Assembly (NCBI GenBank): GCA_002480495.1
Contig: DLCG01000017.1
Location: 329,548 to 393,547 of the forward strand
DNA: 64,000 bases
Reading direction: 5' to 3'
DNA from: Rhodobiaceae bacterium UBA7804
GTDB taxonomy: Bacteria; Pseudomonadota; Alphaproteobacteria; Parvibaculales; Parvibaculaceae
The notes under the pieces were generated by a model. It did no database searches. It was not told the DNA's origin and was given only the letters and a program-made list of their open reading frames with translations. Of this stretch, positions 6,766 to 16,782 are shown in pieces (positions within the stretch are counted from its first letter, which is position 1; every line of letters starts with the position of its first letter). Position numbers and translations under genes: made by a program.

Positions 6766-7635
6766 ATGACCGGCATGACGCACCATTTTCTGAAGATGAA
6801 CGGGCTCGGCAACGACTTCGTCGTGCTGGACCTGCGCCGCGAACCGCTTGCGCTGACCGATGCGCTGGCGCGCGCCATCGCGAACCGGGAAACGGGCATC
6901 GGCTGCGACCAGCTCATCACCATCGAGGAACCGCGCAATGGCGGCGATGCCTTCATGGGCATCCGCAACCAGGACGGCGGCACGGTGGAAGCCTGCGGCA
7001 ATGCCGCTCGCTGCATCGGCAAGCTCATTCTGGAAGAGACCGGCAAGGACGCCGTCATCATCGAGACGCTGGGTGGCAACACGGTGGCGACGCGGGCGGA
7101 CGCCGAAAACATCACCGTCGACATGGGCGAGCCGCGGCTGAAGTGGAACGAGATTCCGCTTTCCGAAGAATTCCAGGACACGCGCGGCATCGAACTCGAG
7201 GTAGGCCCGCTCGGAAACCCGATCATGCATTCGCCGGGCGTCGTCAATGTCGGCAACCCGCACGCGGTCTTCTTCGTCGACGATGTGGACGCGATCGAAC
7301 TCGACCGCATCGGACCCATGCTCGAGCATCATCCGCTCTTTCCCGAGCGCGCGAACATTTCCGTGGCTGAGGTGATCTCGCCCACGCATCTGAAGATCCG
7401 CACATGGGAGCGCGGCGTCGGGCTGACAAAGGCCTGCGGCACCGCGGCCTGCGCCTCGACCGTCGCCGCGATCCGCCGCCGCAAGACGGAGCGCAGGATC
7501 ACGGTGAGCCTGCCGGGCGGCGACCTCACCGTCGAATGGCGCGAGGCGGACAACCACATCTACATGACGGGCGCCGCCGCGCTCGACTATGAAGGCGAAA
7601 TCGATCCCGCGAAGCTGCTTGCGGGGGCGGCATGA
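6766..7635 (+). CDS. dapF: Diaminopimelate epimerase
   Basis: Interconverts LL- and meso-diaminopimelate for lysine and peptidoglycan synthesis. The N-terminus HHFLKMNGLGNDFVVLD is the family start. The two catalytic cysteines are seen in VEACGNAARCIGKL and in GLTKACGTAACASTVAA, and the chain has about 289 residues, a normal length. Two start codons, 6766 and 6775, differ by three residues and neither has a strong ribosome binding site. The stop overlaps the mtaB start in an ATGA, and dapF-mtaB-ftsY form one plus-strand operon, an order conserved in alphaproteobacteria. Confidence 0.96.
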   Translation: MTGMTHHFLKMNGLGNDFVVLDLRREPLALTDALARAIANRETGIGCDQLITIEEPRNGGDAFMGIRNQDGGTVEACGNAARCIGKLILEETGKDAVIIETLGGNTVATRADAENITVDMGEPRLKWNEIPLSEEFQDTRGIELEVGPLGNPIMHSPGVVNVGNPHAVFFVDDVDAIELDRIGPMLEHHPLFPERANISVAEVISPTHLKIRTWERGVGLTKACGTAACASTVAAIRRRKTERRITVSLPGGDLTVEWREADNHIYMTGAAALDYEGEIDPAKLLAGAA

Positions 7636-8894
7636 AGCGGCAGACGGAAATCGTCACCTTCGGCTGCAGGCTCAATGCCTATGAGTCGGAAGTGATGCGC
7701 GGCCATGCGGAAAAGGCGGGCCTCGACAACGCCATCGTCTTCAATACCTGCGCGGTGACGGCGGAAGCCGAACGCCAGGCGCGTCAGGCGATCCGCAAGG
7801 CGCGCCGCGAGAATCCGCAAGCGCGCATCATCGTGACGGGCTGCGCGGCGCAGGTGAACCCGGACGCCTTCGCGGAGATGAGCGAAGTCGATCTCGTGAT
7901 CGGCAATGACGAGAAGATGAAGGCCCAAAGCTGGGAGCCCGCGCTCGCGCTTCACGCGAACGAGAAGGTGCGCGTGAACGACATCATGTCGGTCACGGAG
8001 ACGGCGGGCCATCTCGTGCAGGGCCTCGAAGGCCGCGCGCGCGCCTTCGTGCAGGTGCAGAACGGATGCGACCATCGCTGCACCTTCTGCATCATTCCCT
8101 ATGGCCGCGGCCCCTCGCGCAGCGTGCCGGCCGGCGAGGTCGTCTCCCAGGTTCGCACGCTGGTCGAGAACGGCTACCGCGAGGTCGTGCTGACCGGCGT
8201 CGACATGACGTCTTACGGCGGCGATCTTCCGGGCCGCCCGAGCCTCGGCAATCTCGCAAGGCGCATCCTGAAGCTCGTGCCGGAACTCGAACGCCTGCGC
8301 CTTTCCTCGATCGACTCCATCGAGGCCGATGACGATCTGATGCGCCTCATCGCCGAGGAAGAACGGCTGATGCCGCATCTTCATCTTTCGCTGCAGGCGG
8401 GCGACGACATGATCCTGAAGCGCATGAAGCGGCGGCATCTGCGCGACGACTCGATCCGCTTCTGCGAGGAAGCGCGGCGGCTGCGCCCCGACATCGTCTT
8501 CGGCGCGGACTTCATTGCGGGCTTTCCGACCGAGACGGATGAGATGTTCGAGAACACGATGCGCCTCGTCGACGAATGCGGGCTGACATGGCTGCATGTC
8601 TTTCCCTTCTCGCCCCGCCCCGGCACGCCCGCAGCGAAGATGCCGCAAGTGGCGCGCGAAACGGCGAAGGCGCGGGCCGACCGGCTGCGCGCGAAGGGCG
8701 CGGCGCGCGTGCTTGCACATCTGGAAGAAGGGCTCGGCGCGACGAAGCCGGTGCTCATGGAAACGCCGGTGCTTGGCCGCACGCATCAGTTCACGCCGGT
8801 GCGCGTGAAGGAAGAAGCGCGCGCGGGCGAGATCCTGCCGCTGCGGCTTGCCGCGCATGACGGAAAGAGTTTCGAAGGTTTGAGGGCGGCGTGA
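7632..8894 (+). CDS. mtaB: tRNA t6A37 methylthiotransferase MtaB
   Basis: Radical-SAM enzyme that adds a methylthio group to t6A37 of tRNAs reading ANN codons. The 420-residue protein has the N-terminal UPF0004 domain with cysteines in TFGCRLNAYES, FNTCAVTAEAE and VTGCAAQ (auxiliary cluster). The radical-SAM motif CDHRCTFC follows at about residues 147-154. The pattern FGCRLNAYES is characteristic of MtaB rather than MiaB. Its ATG overlaps the dapF stop (ATGA) and its TGA overlaps the ftsY GTG, so all three genes are translationally coupled. Confidence 0.94.
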   Translation: MKRQTEIVTFGCRLNAYESEVMRGHAEKAGLDNAIVFNTCAVTAEAERQARQAIRKARRENPQARIIVTGCAAQVNPDAFAEMSEVDLVIGNDEKMKAQSWEPALALHANEKVRVNDIMSVTETAGHLVQGLEGRARAFVQVQNGCDHRCTFCIIPYGRGPSRSVPAGEVVSQVRTLVENGYREVVLTGVDMTSYGGDLPGRPSLGNLARRILKLVPELERLRLSSIDSIEADDDLMRLIAEEERLMPHLHLSLQAGDDMILKRMKRRHLRDDSIRFCEEARRLRPDIVFGADFIAGFPTETDEMFENTMRLVDECGLTWLHVFPFSPRPGTPAAKMPQVARETAKARADRLRAKGAARVLAHLEEGLGATKPVLMETPVLGRTHQFTPVRVKEEARAGEILPLRLAAHDGKSFEGLRAA

Positions 8895-9847
8895 GCGAGA
8901 GCGAGACGAAAACGGAAAACGGCGAGAAGAAGAAGTCGATCTTCCGCCGCATGAAGGAAGGGCTCACCCGCTCGACGAAGAACCTGTCGGACGGGATCAC
9001 CGGCATCTTCACCAAGAAGAAGCTCGACGCCGCGACGCTGGAAGAGCTTGAAGACCTGCTGATCTCCGCCGATCTCGGTCTCGACGCAGCGGCTTCCGTC
9101 ACCGAGGCCGTGGGCCGCGACCGCTACAACAAGGAAGTGAGCCCGGAGGAAGTCCGCGAGATTCTCGCAGGCGAGATCGCGAAGGTCCTGAAGCCGGTCG
9201 AGAAGCCGCTTGTGATCGACGCCACGAAAAAGCCCTTCGTCATCCTGATGACCGGCGTGAACGGCGCGGGCAAGACGACGACCATCGGCAAGATCGGCGC
9301 AAAACTGAAGGCGGAAGGCAAGAGCGTGATGCTCGCCGCGGGCGACACCTTCCGCGCGGCCGCCGTCGAGCAGTTGAAAGTCTGGGGCGAGCGGATCGGC
9401 TCCCCCGTCTGTGCGACGAAGATCGGCGGCGATGCGGCGGGCCTTGCCTATGAGGCACTGGCGCGCGCGAAGGAAGAAGGCACGGATGTGCTGATGATCG
9501 ATACGGCCGGCCGCCTGCAGAACAAGGCCGACCTGATGGCCGAGCTGGAGAAAGTGATCCGCGTGATGCGCAAGCTCGATCCCGAAACGCCACATGCGAC
9601 GCTTCTCGTGCTCGACGCCACGACGGGACAGAACGCCGTGAACCAGGTGGAAATCTTCGGCCAGGTCGCGGGCATCACCGGCCTCGTGATGACGAAGCTC
9701 GACGGCACGGCGCGGGGCGGTATTCTCGTCGCCATCGCCAGGAAATTCGGGCTGCCGGTGCACCTGATCGGCGTCGGCGAGGGGATCGACGATCTCCAGA
9801 CCTTCGATGCGGATGCCTATGCGAGGGCGATCACCGGCGCGAAATGA
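8891..9847 (+). CDS. ftsY: Signal recognition particle receptor FtsY
   Basis: Membrane-associated SRP receptor GTPase, the partner of Ffh encoded at 2113-3651. The 318-residue protein has a short charged N-terminus instead of the long acidic A domain of E. coli. It then has the amphipathic lipid-binding helix region KSIFRRMKEGLTRSTKNL and the NG domain: GVNGAGKTTTIGKIGAKL (P-loop), DTFRAAAVEQL, DTAGRLQNK and TKLDGTARGG. Translation starts at a GTG that overlaps the mtaB stop. It ends the coupled dapF-mtaB-ftsY set, 49 bp before yciB. Confidence 0.97.
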   Translation: MSESETKTENGEKKKSIFRRMKEGLTRSTKNLSDGITGIFTKKKLDAATLEELEDLLISADLGLDAAASVTEAVGRDRYNKEVSPEEVREILAGEIAKVLKPVEKPLVIDATKKPFVILMTGVNGAGKTTTIGKIGAKLKAEGKSVMLAAGDTFRAAAVEQLKVWGERIGSPVCATKIGGDAAGLAYEALARAKEEGTDVLMIDTAGRLQNKADLMAELEKVIRVMRKLDPETPHATLLVLDATTGQNAVNQVEIFGQVAGITGLVMTKLDGTARGGILVAIARKFGLPVHLIGVGEGIDDLQTFDADAYARAITGAK

Positions 9848-9896
9848 TCCAGTGCCCCACCCCATGCGTAACTGAAGAGCCGGAACGGGAGCGAAT

Positions 9897-10526
9897 ATGA
9901 GCGACAGCAAGGCCGAAACGACGCATGGCGGCATGACGGGTTCGCAATGGTTGCGAATGGCGATCGAACTCGGTCCGCTCGTCGTCTTCTTTCTGCTGAA
10001 TTCCCGCGCCGATGCGATCTTCGGCAACGCGGAATCGCAGAACATCTTCTATGCGACCGGCGGCTTCATGGTGGCCACCGCCATCTCGCTGATCTATTCG
10101 CAGGTAAAGTTCCGCAAGATACCGACCATGCCGCTCGTGACCGGCATTTTCGTGATGATCTTCGGGGCGCTCACCATCTGGCTCCAGGACGAACAGTTCA
10201 TCAAGGTGAAACCGACCATCGTGAACGCGCTCTTCGCGACAGCGCTTCTTGGCGCCGCGGCCATGGGCAAGCCCATCATGAAGCAGCTCTTCGATGGAGC
10301 CTTCAATCTGACGGACAAGGGCTGGATGGTGCTGACGGTGCGCTGGGGCCTCTTCTTCGTCTTTCTCGGCGTCATCAACGAAGTCGTGTGGCGGAATTTC
10401 TCCACCGACTTCTGGGTGAGCTTCAAGCTCTTTGGCGTCATGCCTCTCACCATGATCTTCGGCATCGCGCAGATCCCCGTGCTCACGAAGCACGCGCCGA
10501 AGAACGAAACGGAAGCCGCCGAGTAA
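9897..10526 (+). CDS. yciB: Inner membrane-spanning protein YciB (septation protein A family)
   Basis: YciB/IspZ proteins are inner-membrane proteins linked to cell-envelope synthesis and division in E. coli and Shigella; no enzymatic activity is established. The 209-residue protein has the family start MAIELGPLVVFFLLNSRADAI, further membrane segments, and the signature GKPIMKQLFDGAF followed by VRWGLFFVFLGVINEVVWRN. GGGAGCGAAT precedes the ATG. It follows ftsY on the same strand and is convergent with the MFS transporter gene, whose stop lies 4 bp away. Confidence 0.92.
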   Translation: MSDSKAETTHGGMTGSQWLRMAIELGPLVVFFLLNSRADAIFGNAESQNIFYATGGFMVATAISLIYSQVKFRKIPTMPLVTGIFVMIFGALTIWLQDEQFIKVKPTIVNALFATALLGAAAMGKPIMKQLFDGAFNLTDKGWMVLTVRWGLFFVFLGVINEVVWRNFSTDFWVSFKLFGVMPLTMIFGIAQIPVLTKHAPKNETEAAE

Positions 10527-10529
10527 GGC

Positions 10530-12185
<1,656 letters not shown>

Positions 12186-12275
12186 CTTGTCCTCCCCAGG
12201 GCAATTATGGGGAGACAATGACGCGAAATCCGCCATTTTTCCAGACAAGGATTACGCTTGTCCGGACAAGACCCG

Positions 12276-12893
12276 TCAGTCCGCGGACGGTGGGCGCGGA
12301 AAAAGATTACCGTTCTCTCCTTCGGGATTGGTGAAAGGCGCGATCACATCCTTGCCCATAACCGAGCGGAACTGCGTCAGCGCCCAATAGACGCTCGGAA
12401 AGGCGAGTTCCTCCCACGGGATTTCCTCCCAGCCGAAAAGCGCGACTTCGAGGCTTTCCTCGCCCGCGGAGAATTCCGGGCTGTTCAGCGTGGCGCGATA
12501 CATGATCTGCACCTGGGCGATGCGGGGAATATTGTAGATGGCCAGAACGTCCTTGAGCGCGATATCGGCATTCGCCTCCTCCCGCGCCTCGCGCCGTGCG
12601 CCCTCCTCCGTCGTTTCGCCCTGTTCCATGAAACCGGCGGGCAGCGTCCAGAAACCGCGCCGCGGTTCGATCGAACGGCGGCAAAGGAGAAATTTTCCTT
12701 CATGGGTAACGACGGAACCGACGACGATCTTTGGATTTACATAATGAATGAAACCGCAATGATCGCATATGTCGCGCGGGAGACTGTCTCCGCTTGGCAC
12801 GCGTCGCGAGAAAATAACATCGTTTCGCGCGCCTGCTTCCCGAGGCTTGGGTTCGGTGGGCATCCCGCCTTTATTTTTTCCGTCGTCCGGCAT
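12276..12893 (-). CDS. NUDIX hydrolase with N-terminal zinc-ribbon remnant
   Basis: NUDIX enzymes hydrolyse nucleoside diphosphates linked to another group. The protein (205 residues, start uncertain by about 10) has DICDHCGFIHYVNPKIVVG, a CxxC ribbon like that before the catalytic domain of NudC-type proteins. The NUDIX box follows as GFMEQGETTEEGARREAREE; the box glycine after REAREEA is Asn here. The substrate is unknown, although ADP-ribose or NADH-type substrates are typical of this arrangement. It is transcribed alone on the minus strand, divergent from the MarR gene, with a 343-bp spacer. Confidence 0.87.
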   Translation of the reverse strand: MPDDGKNKGGMPTEPKPREAGARNDVIFSRRVPSGDSLPRDICDHCGFIHYVNPKIVVGSVVTHEGKFLLCRRSIEPRRGFWTLPAGFMEQGETTEEGARREAREEANADIALKDVLAIYNIPRIAQVQIMYRATLNSPEFSAGEESLEVALFGWEEIPWEELAFPSVYWALTQFRSVMGKDVIAPFTNPEGENGNLFPRPPSAD

Positions 12894-13052
12894 CGTCTTG
12901 CTTCAACCTTTGGTCCGCCCACGGAACTACCTCGCGCCGGGAAAGCCGCCGTGTGCGGAAACTGAACTCTTGCGGCAAATTCACACCCGTGACGGTGAAA
13001 TGTCCGCGCACAGACCTATATAGACAATCTTAACCGCGCTTTTCCGCATGCG

Positions 13053-13087
13053 CCCCTTGCATATGAGGGGTATGCGGGTGCATATGA
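13053..13087. promoter_or_regulatory. Paired operator candidate upstream of the MarR gene
   Basis: In the 343-bp gene-free spacer 12894-13236, the 9-mer TGCATATGA occurs at 13058-13066 and again at 13079-13087. The copies are 21 bp apart, two helical turns, so they lie on one face of the helix. The first copy sits inside an inverted repeat, CCCCT/AGGGG flanking TGCATATG (13053-13070). Such phased palindromic sites are typical for MarR-type dimers and suggest autoregulation. Nothing else recognisable was seen in the spacer. Confidence 0.4.
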
Positions 13088-13236
13088 TGATAGATCGCCA
13101 CGCGGCGCACGGCCACACAAACGCCGCGAATGCATACAACGATAATTTCTCCCGAAACTGGGAGACCAGTTCCGCAAGGACATCGCCCCCAGCGCCCGGC
13201 ACTTCACGGTGTCCGACAATCCAGAGGACCGAAAGA

Positions 13237-13797
13237 ATGGCAGCCAAAAAGCCAACCGGAAATTTCGATCTCGAGAACTCGCTGAGCCATCTTCTGCGCC
13301 GCGCGCAGCAGTTCGCCTATGACCAGTTCGTGCAGCAGATGGGATCGAGCTCGATCACGCCGCGTCAGTTCATCGTGCTTTTCGCGGTGAACGAGGAAGA
13401 AGGCCTGAGCCAGACCGATCTTGTGAACCGCACGGGTATCGACCGTTCGACGCTGGCCGACATGATCAGCCGCATGATCAAGAACGGCCTTCTCGCCCGC
13501 AAGCGCACAGCCGAGGACGCCCGCGCGAATTCGGTGCGCCTCACCGCCGCCGGCCGCCGTGCGCTCAAGGGAGCCATGCCGAAGGCGATTGCAGCGGAGA
13601 AGGCACTTCTCGACGTTCTGCCGAAGACGCTTCAGTCCGACCTGCTCAAGGGTCTCGGTCAGCTCAACAGCGCGATCGAAGGCATGAAGGTCGAGGAAGC
13701 GGCCCCGAAGAAGACGGCAAAGCGCGCCCCGGCGAAGAAGAAGCCGGCGAAAAAGCCCGCCGCCAGGAAAGCCGCGCCGCGCCGCAAGAAGAGCTGA
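13237..13797 (+). CDS. MarR family transcriptional regulator with a histone-H1-like basic tail
   Basis: A winged-helix DNA-binding protein of 186 residues. Residues 11-145 are a MarR domain: ITPRQFIVLFAVNEEEGLSQ, the recognition-helix region TDLVNRTGIDRSTLADMISR, and the wing LLARKRTAEDARANSVRLT. Residues about 155-186 are almost only Lys, Arg, Ala and Pro, ending in PRRKKS, an H1-like tail that should bind DNA nonspecifically. AGAGGA precedes the ATG, and the long upstream open frame lacks family similarity. A two-copy operator candidate lies 150-180 bp upstream. The aconitase at 17786 carries a much longer domain of the same kind. No target gene can be assigned. Confidence 0.88.
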   Translation: MAAKKPTGNFDLENSLSHLLRRAQQFAYDQFVQQMGSSSITPRQFIVLFAVNEEEGLSQTDLVNRTGIDRSTLADMISRMIKNGLLARKRTAEDARANSVRLTAAGRRALKGAMPKAIAAEKALLDVLPKTLQSDLLKGLGQLNSAIEGMKVEEAAPKKTAKRAPAKKKPAKKPAARKAAPRRKKS

Positions 13798-13833
13798 TTC
13801 CGCAAACGGAGGCAGCGTCTGTCCGCCTTTCCT

Positions 13834-14394
13834 CTAACGGCCGGGCGACAGGCGCGCTTCTTTCAGCGCGGGGAGAATTTCCTCGGCGATCGCCTGGGGC
13901 GTCAGGGGCCCTACATGCTTGAGCGCGATGCGTCCGTTTCCATCTACAATATAGGTTTCAGGCACGCCATAGACGCCCCAGTCGATGGCGGCGCGCCCCG
14001 TCGCGTCCTTGCCGATGCGCGCGAAGGGATTGCCGAGTTCGGCGAGAAAGCGGCGTGCGGCAGCCGGATCGTCCTTGTAGTTCAGCCCGAAGAGCGGCGC
14101 GCGCGAGACGCGGCCAAGCTCGATCAGAAGCGGCATCTCGTCCCGGCAGGGCACGCACCAGGATGCCCAGACATTCACGATGACCGGTTCGCCCTTGCCG
14201 AAATCGCCGGAGGAAAGCCCCGGCCTGTCGATACCTTCGACCGGCGGCAGTTCGAATTCCGGCACATAGCGGCCGATCAGGGCTGAGGGCACGCGCGAGG
14301 GGTCGCCGCGATAAAGGGCGGCAAAGAATAGTCCCGCGAGCAGCAGGAAGATCGCGACGGGAACAAGCGCCGCGAGCCGGAATTTCGCATTCAC
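13834..14394 (-). CDS. ccmG: Thiol:disulfide interchange protein CcmG/DsbE
   Basis: Periplasmic membrane-anchored thioredoxin-like protein that helps reduce apocytochrome c before haem attachment. The 186-residue protein begins with a membrane anchor (AALVPVAIFLLLAGLFFAAL). Its thioredoxin fold contains NVWASWCVPCRDEMPLL, with the CxxC pair CVPC, and DWGVYGVPETYIVDG, with the cis-Pro loop and the acidic CcmG residues. Its start overlaps the ccmD stop (ATGA). It is the last gene of the ccmABCDG operon; ccmE, ccmF and ccmH are not in this window. Confidence 0.94.
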   Translation of the reverse strand: MNAKFRLAALVPVAIFLLLAGLFFAALYRGDPSRVPSALIGRYVPEFELPPVEGIDRPGLSSGDFGKGEPVIVNVWASWCVPCRDEMPLLIELGRVSRAPLFGLNYKDDPAAARRFLAELGNPFARIGKDATGRAAIDWGVYGVPETYIVDGNGRIALKHVGPLTPQAIAEEILPALKEARLSPGR

Positions 14395-14597
14395 GGTTTC
14401 TCTCCGCTTTCCGCGCGCGACGGGCGGCGGACACGTCCCCCCGCGGCCTTTTCGAGCTCTTCGGCAAGCCGGACTTGCCTGCGGTAGTCGGCGACACTTT
14501 GCCAGACGAGCGCTGCCACCACGAGAAACGCCGCCGCGTAGGAGGACCAGACGAAGAAGGCATAGCCGCCCATATGGAAAAACTCGGCCATCCTCAT
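14391..14597 (-). CDS. ccmD: Haem exporter protein CcmD
   Basis: Small membrane protein needed for release of holo-CcmE from the CcmABC complex. The 68-residue chain reads MRMAEFFHMGGYAFFVWSSY at its start, the family signature. A single transmembrane helix (AAAFLVVAALVWQSVADYRR) follows, then a basic tail. The start at 14597 overlaps the ccmC stop as ATGA; a second ATG six bases downstream is equally possible. It also overlaps ccmG by 4 bp, so translation is coupled along the operon. Confidence 0.9.
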   Translation of the reverse strand: MRMAEFFHMGGYAFFVWSSYAAAFLVVAALVWQSVADYRRQVRLAEELEKAAGGRVRRPSRAESGEKP

Positions 14598-15361
14598 GCT
14601 TCTCCCGCGGATGCCGCCTGCGCGAGACGGAGATTCCGCACCCGCCGCCGCATCACCTCGGCCCGCATCCGCACGAGGAGAAGAGCGACGAATAGAAGCG
14701 TCAGCCCGATGCCCATGAGCGCAAGCGGCAGCAGCATGGCAGGCGCGATGGTCGGGCCGTCCATGCGGAAGACGGAAGCGGGCTGGTGGAGCGTGTTCCA
14801 CCAGACGACCGAATAGCGGATGATCGGGATGTTGATCGCACCGACCAGTGCCAGCACGGCAGCCGCGCGTGCGGCGCGCGCGGGCTCCTCGATCGTCGCC
14901 CAGAGCGCGATATAGCCCAGATAGAGAAAGAAGAGGATGAGCACGGAGGTCATCCGCGCATCCCACTCCCACCACGTCCCCCACATGGGTTTGCCCCAGA
15001 GAGACCCCGTTAGGAGAGCGAGGAAGGTGAAGGCCGCACCTATGGGAGCGGCCGACTTGGCGCAGAGATCGGACAGGGGATGCCGGAAAACGAGACCCGC
15101 AGCCGAAGCCACCGCCATCACCGAATAGCCGAACATGGCGAGCCAGGCCGCAGGCACATGCACATACATGATGCGCACCGTCTCGCCCTGCTGATAGTCG
15201 GGCGGCGAGTCGAAAAGCGCGAACCAGAGCCCCGCGCCCACGACAAGAAGGCTCAGCCCCCAAAGCGGCGCGAGAAGACGCGCCGACAGCGCCATGAAGC
15301 GCGCCGGATTGGCATAGGCGTGAAACCGCTGCGCGGCGGAAATCCTGTTCATGTCCGCCAT
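14594..15361 (-). CDS. ccmC: Haem exporter protein CcmC
   Basis: Six-helix inner-membrane protein that attaches haem to CcmE during cytochrome c maturation. The 255-residue protein has the periplasmic Trp-rich haem-binding motif WGKPMWGTWWEWDARMTS. The flanking histidines are also present, as MYVHVPAAWLAM upstream and WWNTLHQPAS downstream. The length is normal. It follows ccmB after 90 bp and overlaps ccmD by 4 bp. In-frame ATGs at 15361 and 15352 are both possible starts. Confidence 0.95.
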   Translation of the reverse strand: MADMNRISAAQRFHAYANPARFMALSARLLAPLWGLSLLVVGAGLWFALFDSPPDYQQGETVRIMYVHVPAAWLAMFGYSVMAVASAAGLVFRHPLSDLCAKSAAPIGAAFTFLALLTGSLWGKPMWGTWWEWDARMTSVLILFFLYLGYIALWATIEEPARAARAAAVLALVGAINIPIIRYSVVWWNTLHQPASVFRMDGPTIAPAMLLPLALMGIGLTLLFVALLLVRMRAEVMRRRVRNLRLAQAASAGEA

Positions 15362-15451
15362 TTAGCGCGGGGTCCCCGATGAGGGCAAGCCGCCCAGGGA
15401 GGCATATTGCCACGGCTTCACGATGAAATCCGGATCGCACATCGCAAAGCC

Positions 15452-16129
15452 CTACCGCAGATTGGCCCGCAGCGCCGCCGCGCCGCCGAGCGGCCCCAGA
15501 ACGAGGCTCGAGAGGGCGACCGCCGCAAGAAGGATCAGACTTTGCTGACCGGCCTCGCCCGAGAAGCCGCCCGATGCCGCATTGGCGGCGCCAGTGCCGA
15601 AAATGAGCACCGGAACATAGAAGGGCAGAACGAGCAGCGAGGCGAGCAACCCTCCTCTGCGAACTCCGACCGTGAGCGCCGCGCCGATGGCACCGAGGAA
15701 ACTGAGCGCCGGCGTTCCGATCAGCATGGCAAGGATGAGCGGCGCATAGGCCTCGCCCGGCAGGTTGAGCAGAACTCCGAGAAGCGGCGTGACGACGACA
15801 AGCGGCAGGCCCGTGGTGAGCCAGTGACCGAGCGCCTTCGCCACCACGACGAGTTCGAGCGGCAGGGAACCCATAGAAAGAAGGTCGAGCGAGCCGTCCT
15901 CGTAATCGGCCTGGAAAAGGCGGTCGAGCGTGAGAAGCGCGGCAAGCAGGAGCGCGACCCAGAGCATGCCGGGCGCCACTCTCGCGAGAAGCTCCCTGTC
16001 CGGTCCGATGCCGAGCGGCAGAAGCGCGATCACGACGAGAAAGAAGAAGACGGCCATGCCGCCGCCGCCGCCGAGCCTCACGGCGAGGCGCAGATCGCGC
16101 GCGAGAAGAGCAAGGAAGGCGCGCATCAT
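15452..16129 (-). CDS. ccmB: Haem exporter protein CcmB
   Basis: Membrane subunit of the CcmAB ABC-type complex. The 225-residue protein starts MMRAFLALLARDLRLAVR and contains the CcmB signature DRLFQADYEDGSLDLLSMG, followed by LPLELVVVAKALGHWL and several membrane helices. The start at 16129 is chosen because it overlaps the ccmA stop in an ATGATG, as elsewhere in this operon; the longer open frame upstream would run into ccmA. It encodes no ATPase motif and depends on CcmA for that function. Confidence 0.94.
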   Translation of the reverse strand: MMRAFLALLARDLRLAVRLGGGGGMAVFFFLVVIALLPLGIGPDRELLARVAPGMLWVALLLAALLTLDRLFQADYEDGSLDLLSMGSLPLELVVVAKALGHWLTTGLPLVVVTPLLGVLLNLPGEAYAPLILAMLIGTPALSFLGAIGAALTVGVRRGGLLASLLVLPFYVPVLIFGTGAANAASGGFSGEAGQQSLILLAAVALSSLVLGPLGGAAALRANLR

Positions 16130-16782
16130 ACGGCCACTCCCGCGCCGAGCCGAAGCTGCCGGGCGCCATCGAGACCGAGATCGAGATGGGTGGCGGCAAC
16201 GATCATGCCGCCATGGCCGAGATGTCCCTTCATCAGCGCGACAAGGCGCGCAACGCTGGCGGCATCTAGCGCCACCGTCGGCTCGTCGAGCAGCCAAATG
16301 GGCCGCGGCACGGCGATGAGCCGCGCGAGCGAAAGCCGCCGCCGCTGACCCGCTGAGAGATAGGCGACGGGAAGATCGGCGAGATGCGCGAGCCCGAGCG
16401 CTTCGAGCGCCGTCTCCGCGCCCTGCGGAATACTGCCCAGAAAACTTCGCCAGAATTCGATCGTCTCGACAACGCTCATCGAAGGCTTCAGCGCATCAAG
16501 ATGACCCACATAATGCGCCTGTTCGCCGATCGTGCGCTCCGGATCGCCGCCGGAAAGTTCGATTTCGCCCTGCGTGACGTCGAGAAGGCCAGCGAGCTGG
16601 CGCAACAGGCTCGACTTGCCCGCGCCATTCGGCCCGGTCAGCACCAATGCTTCGCTGTGCCCGAGCGAGAAGGACAGCCCCTCGAAAACGAGGCGGCCGC
16701 CGCGTTCGCAGGCAAGATCGCGAACGGAAAGCGAAAGTTCAGATGTCGTCAAAACGCCCGCCCCTGCCCTTGCCGGATGCAA
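16126..16782 (-). CDS. ccmA: Haem exporter ATP-binding protein CcmA
   Basis: ATPase subunit of the CcmABCD complex, which drives release of haem-loaded CcmE. The 218-residue protein has Walker A LTGPNGAGKSSLLRQLAG, the signature YLSAGQRRRLSLARL, and Walker B PIWLLDEPTVALD. The start is uncertain: the ATG at 16782 overlaps the upstream enoyl-CoA hydratase gene by 44 bp, while a TTG at about 16750, just before TTSELSLSVRDL, has a better-spaced AGGGG. It is coupled to ccmB by a 4-bp overlap. Confidence 0.93.
   Translation of the reverse strand: MHPARAGAGVLTTSELSLSVRDLACERGGRLVFEGLSFSLGHSEALVLTGPNGAGKSSLLRQLAGLLDVTQGEIELSGGDPERTIGEQAHYVGHLDALKPSMSVVETIEFWRSFLGSIPQGAETALEALGLAHLADLPVAYLSAGQRRRLSLARLIAVPRPIWLLDEPTVALDAASVARLVALMKGHLGHGGMIVAATHLDLGLDGARQLRLGAGVAV

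Noticed and set aside
15407..16348. A 313-codon plus-strand frame opposite ccmB
   Set aside because: Antisense to the clear ccmA-ccmB genes, with Arg/Glu/His-rich composition and no motif.
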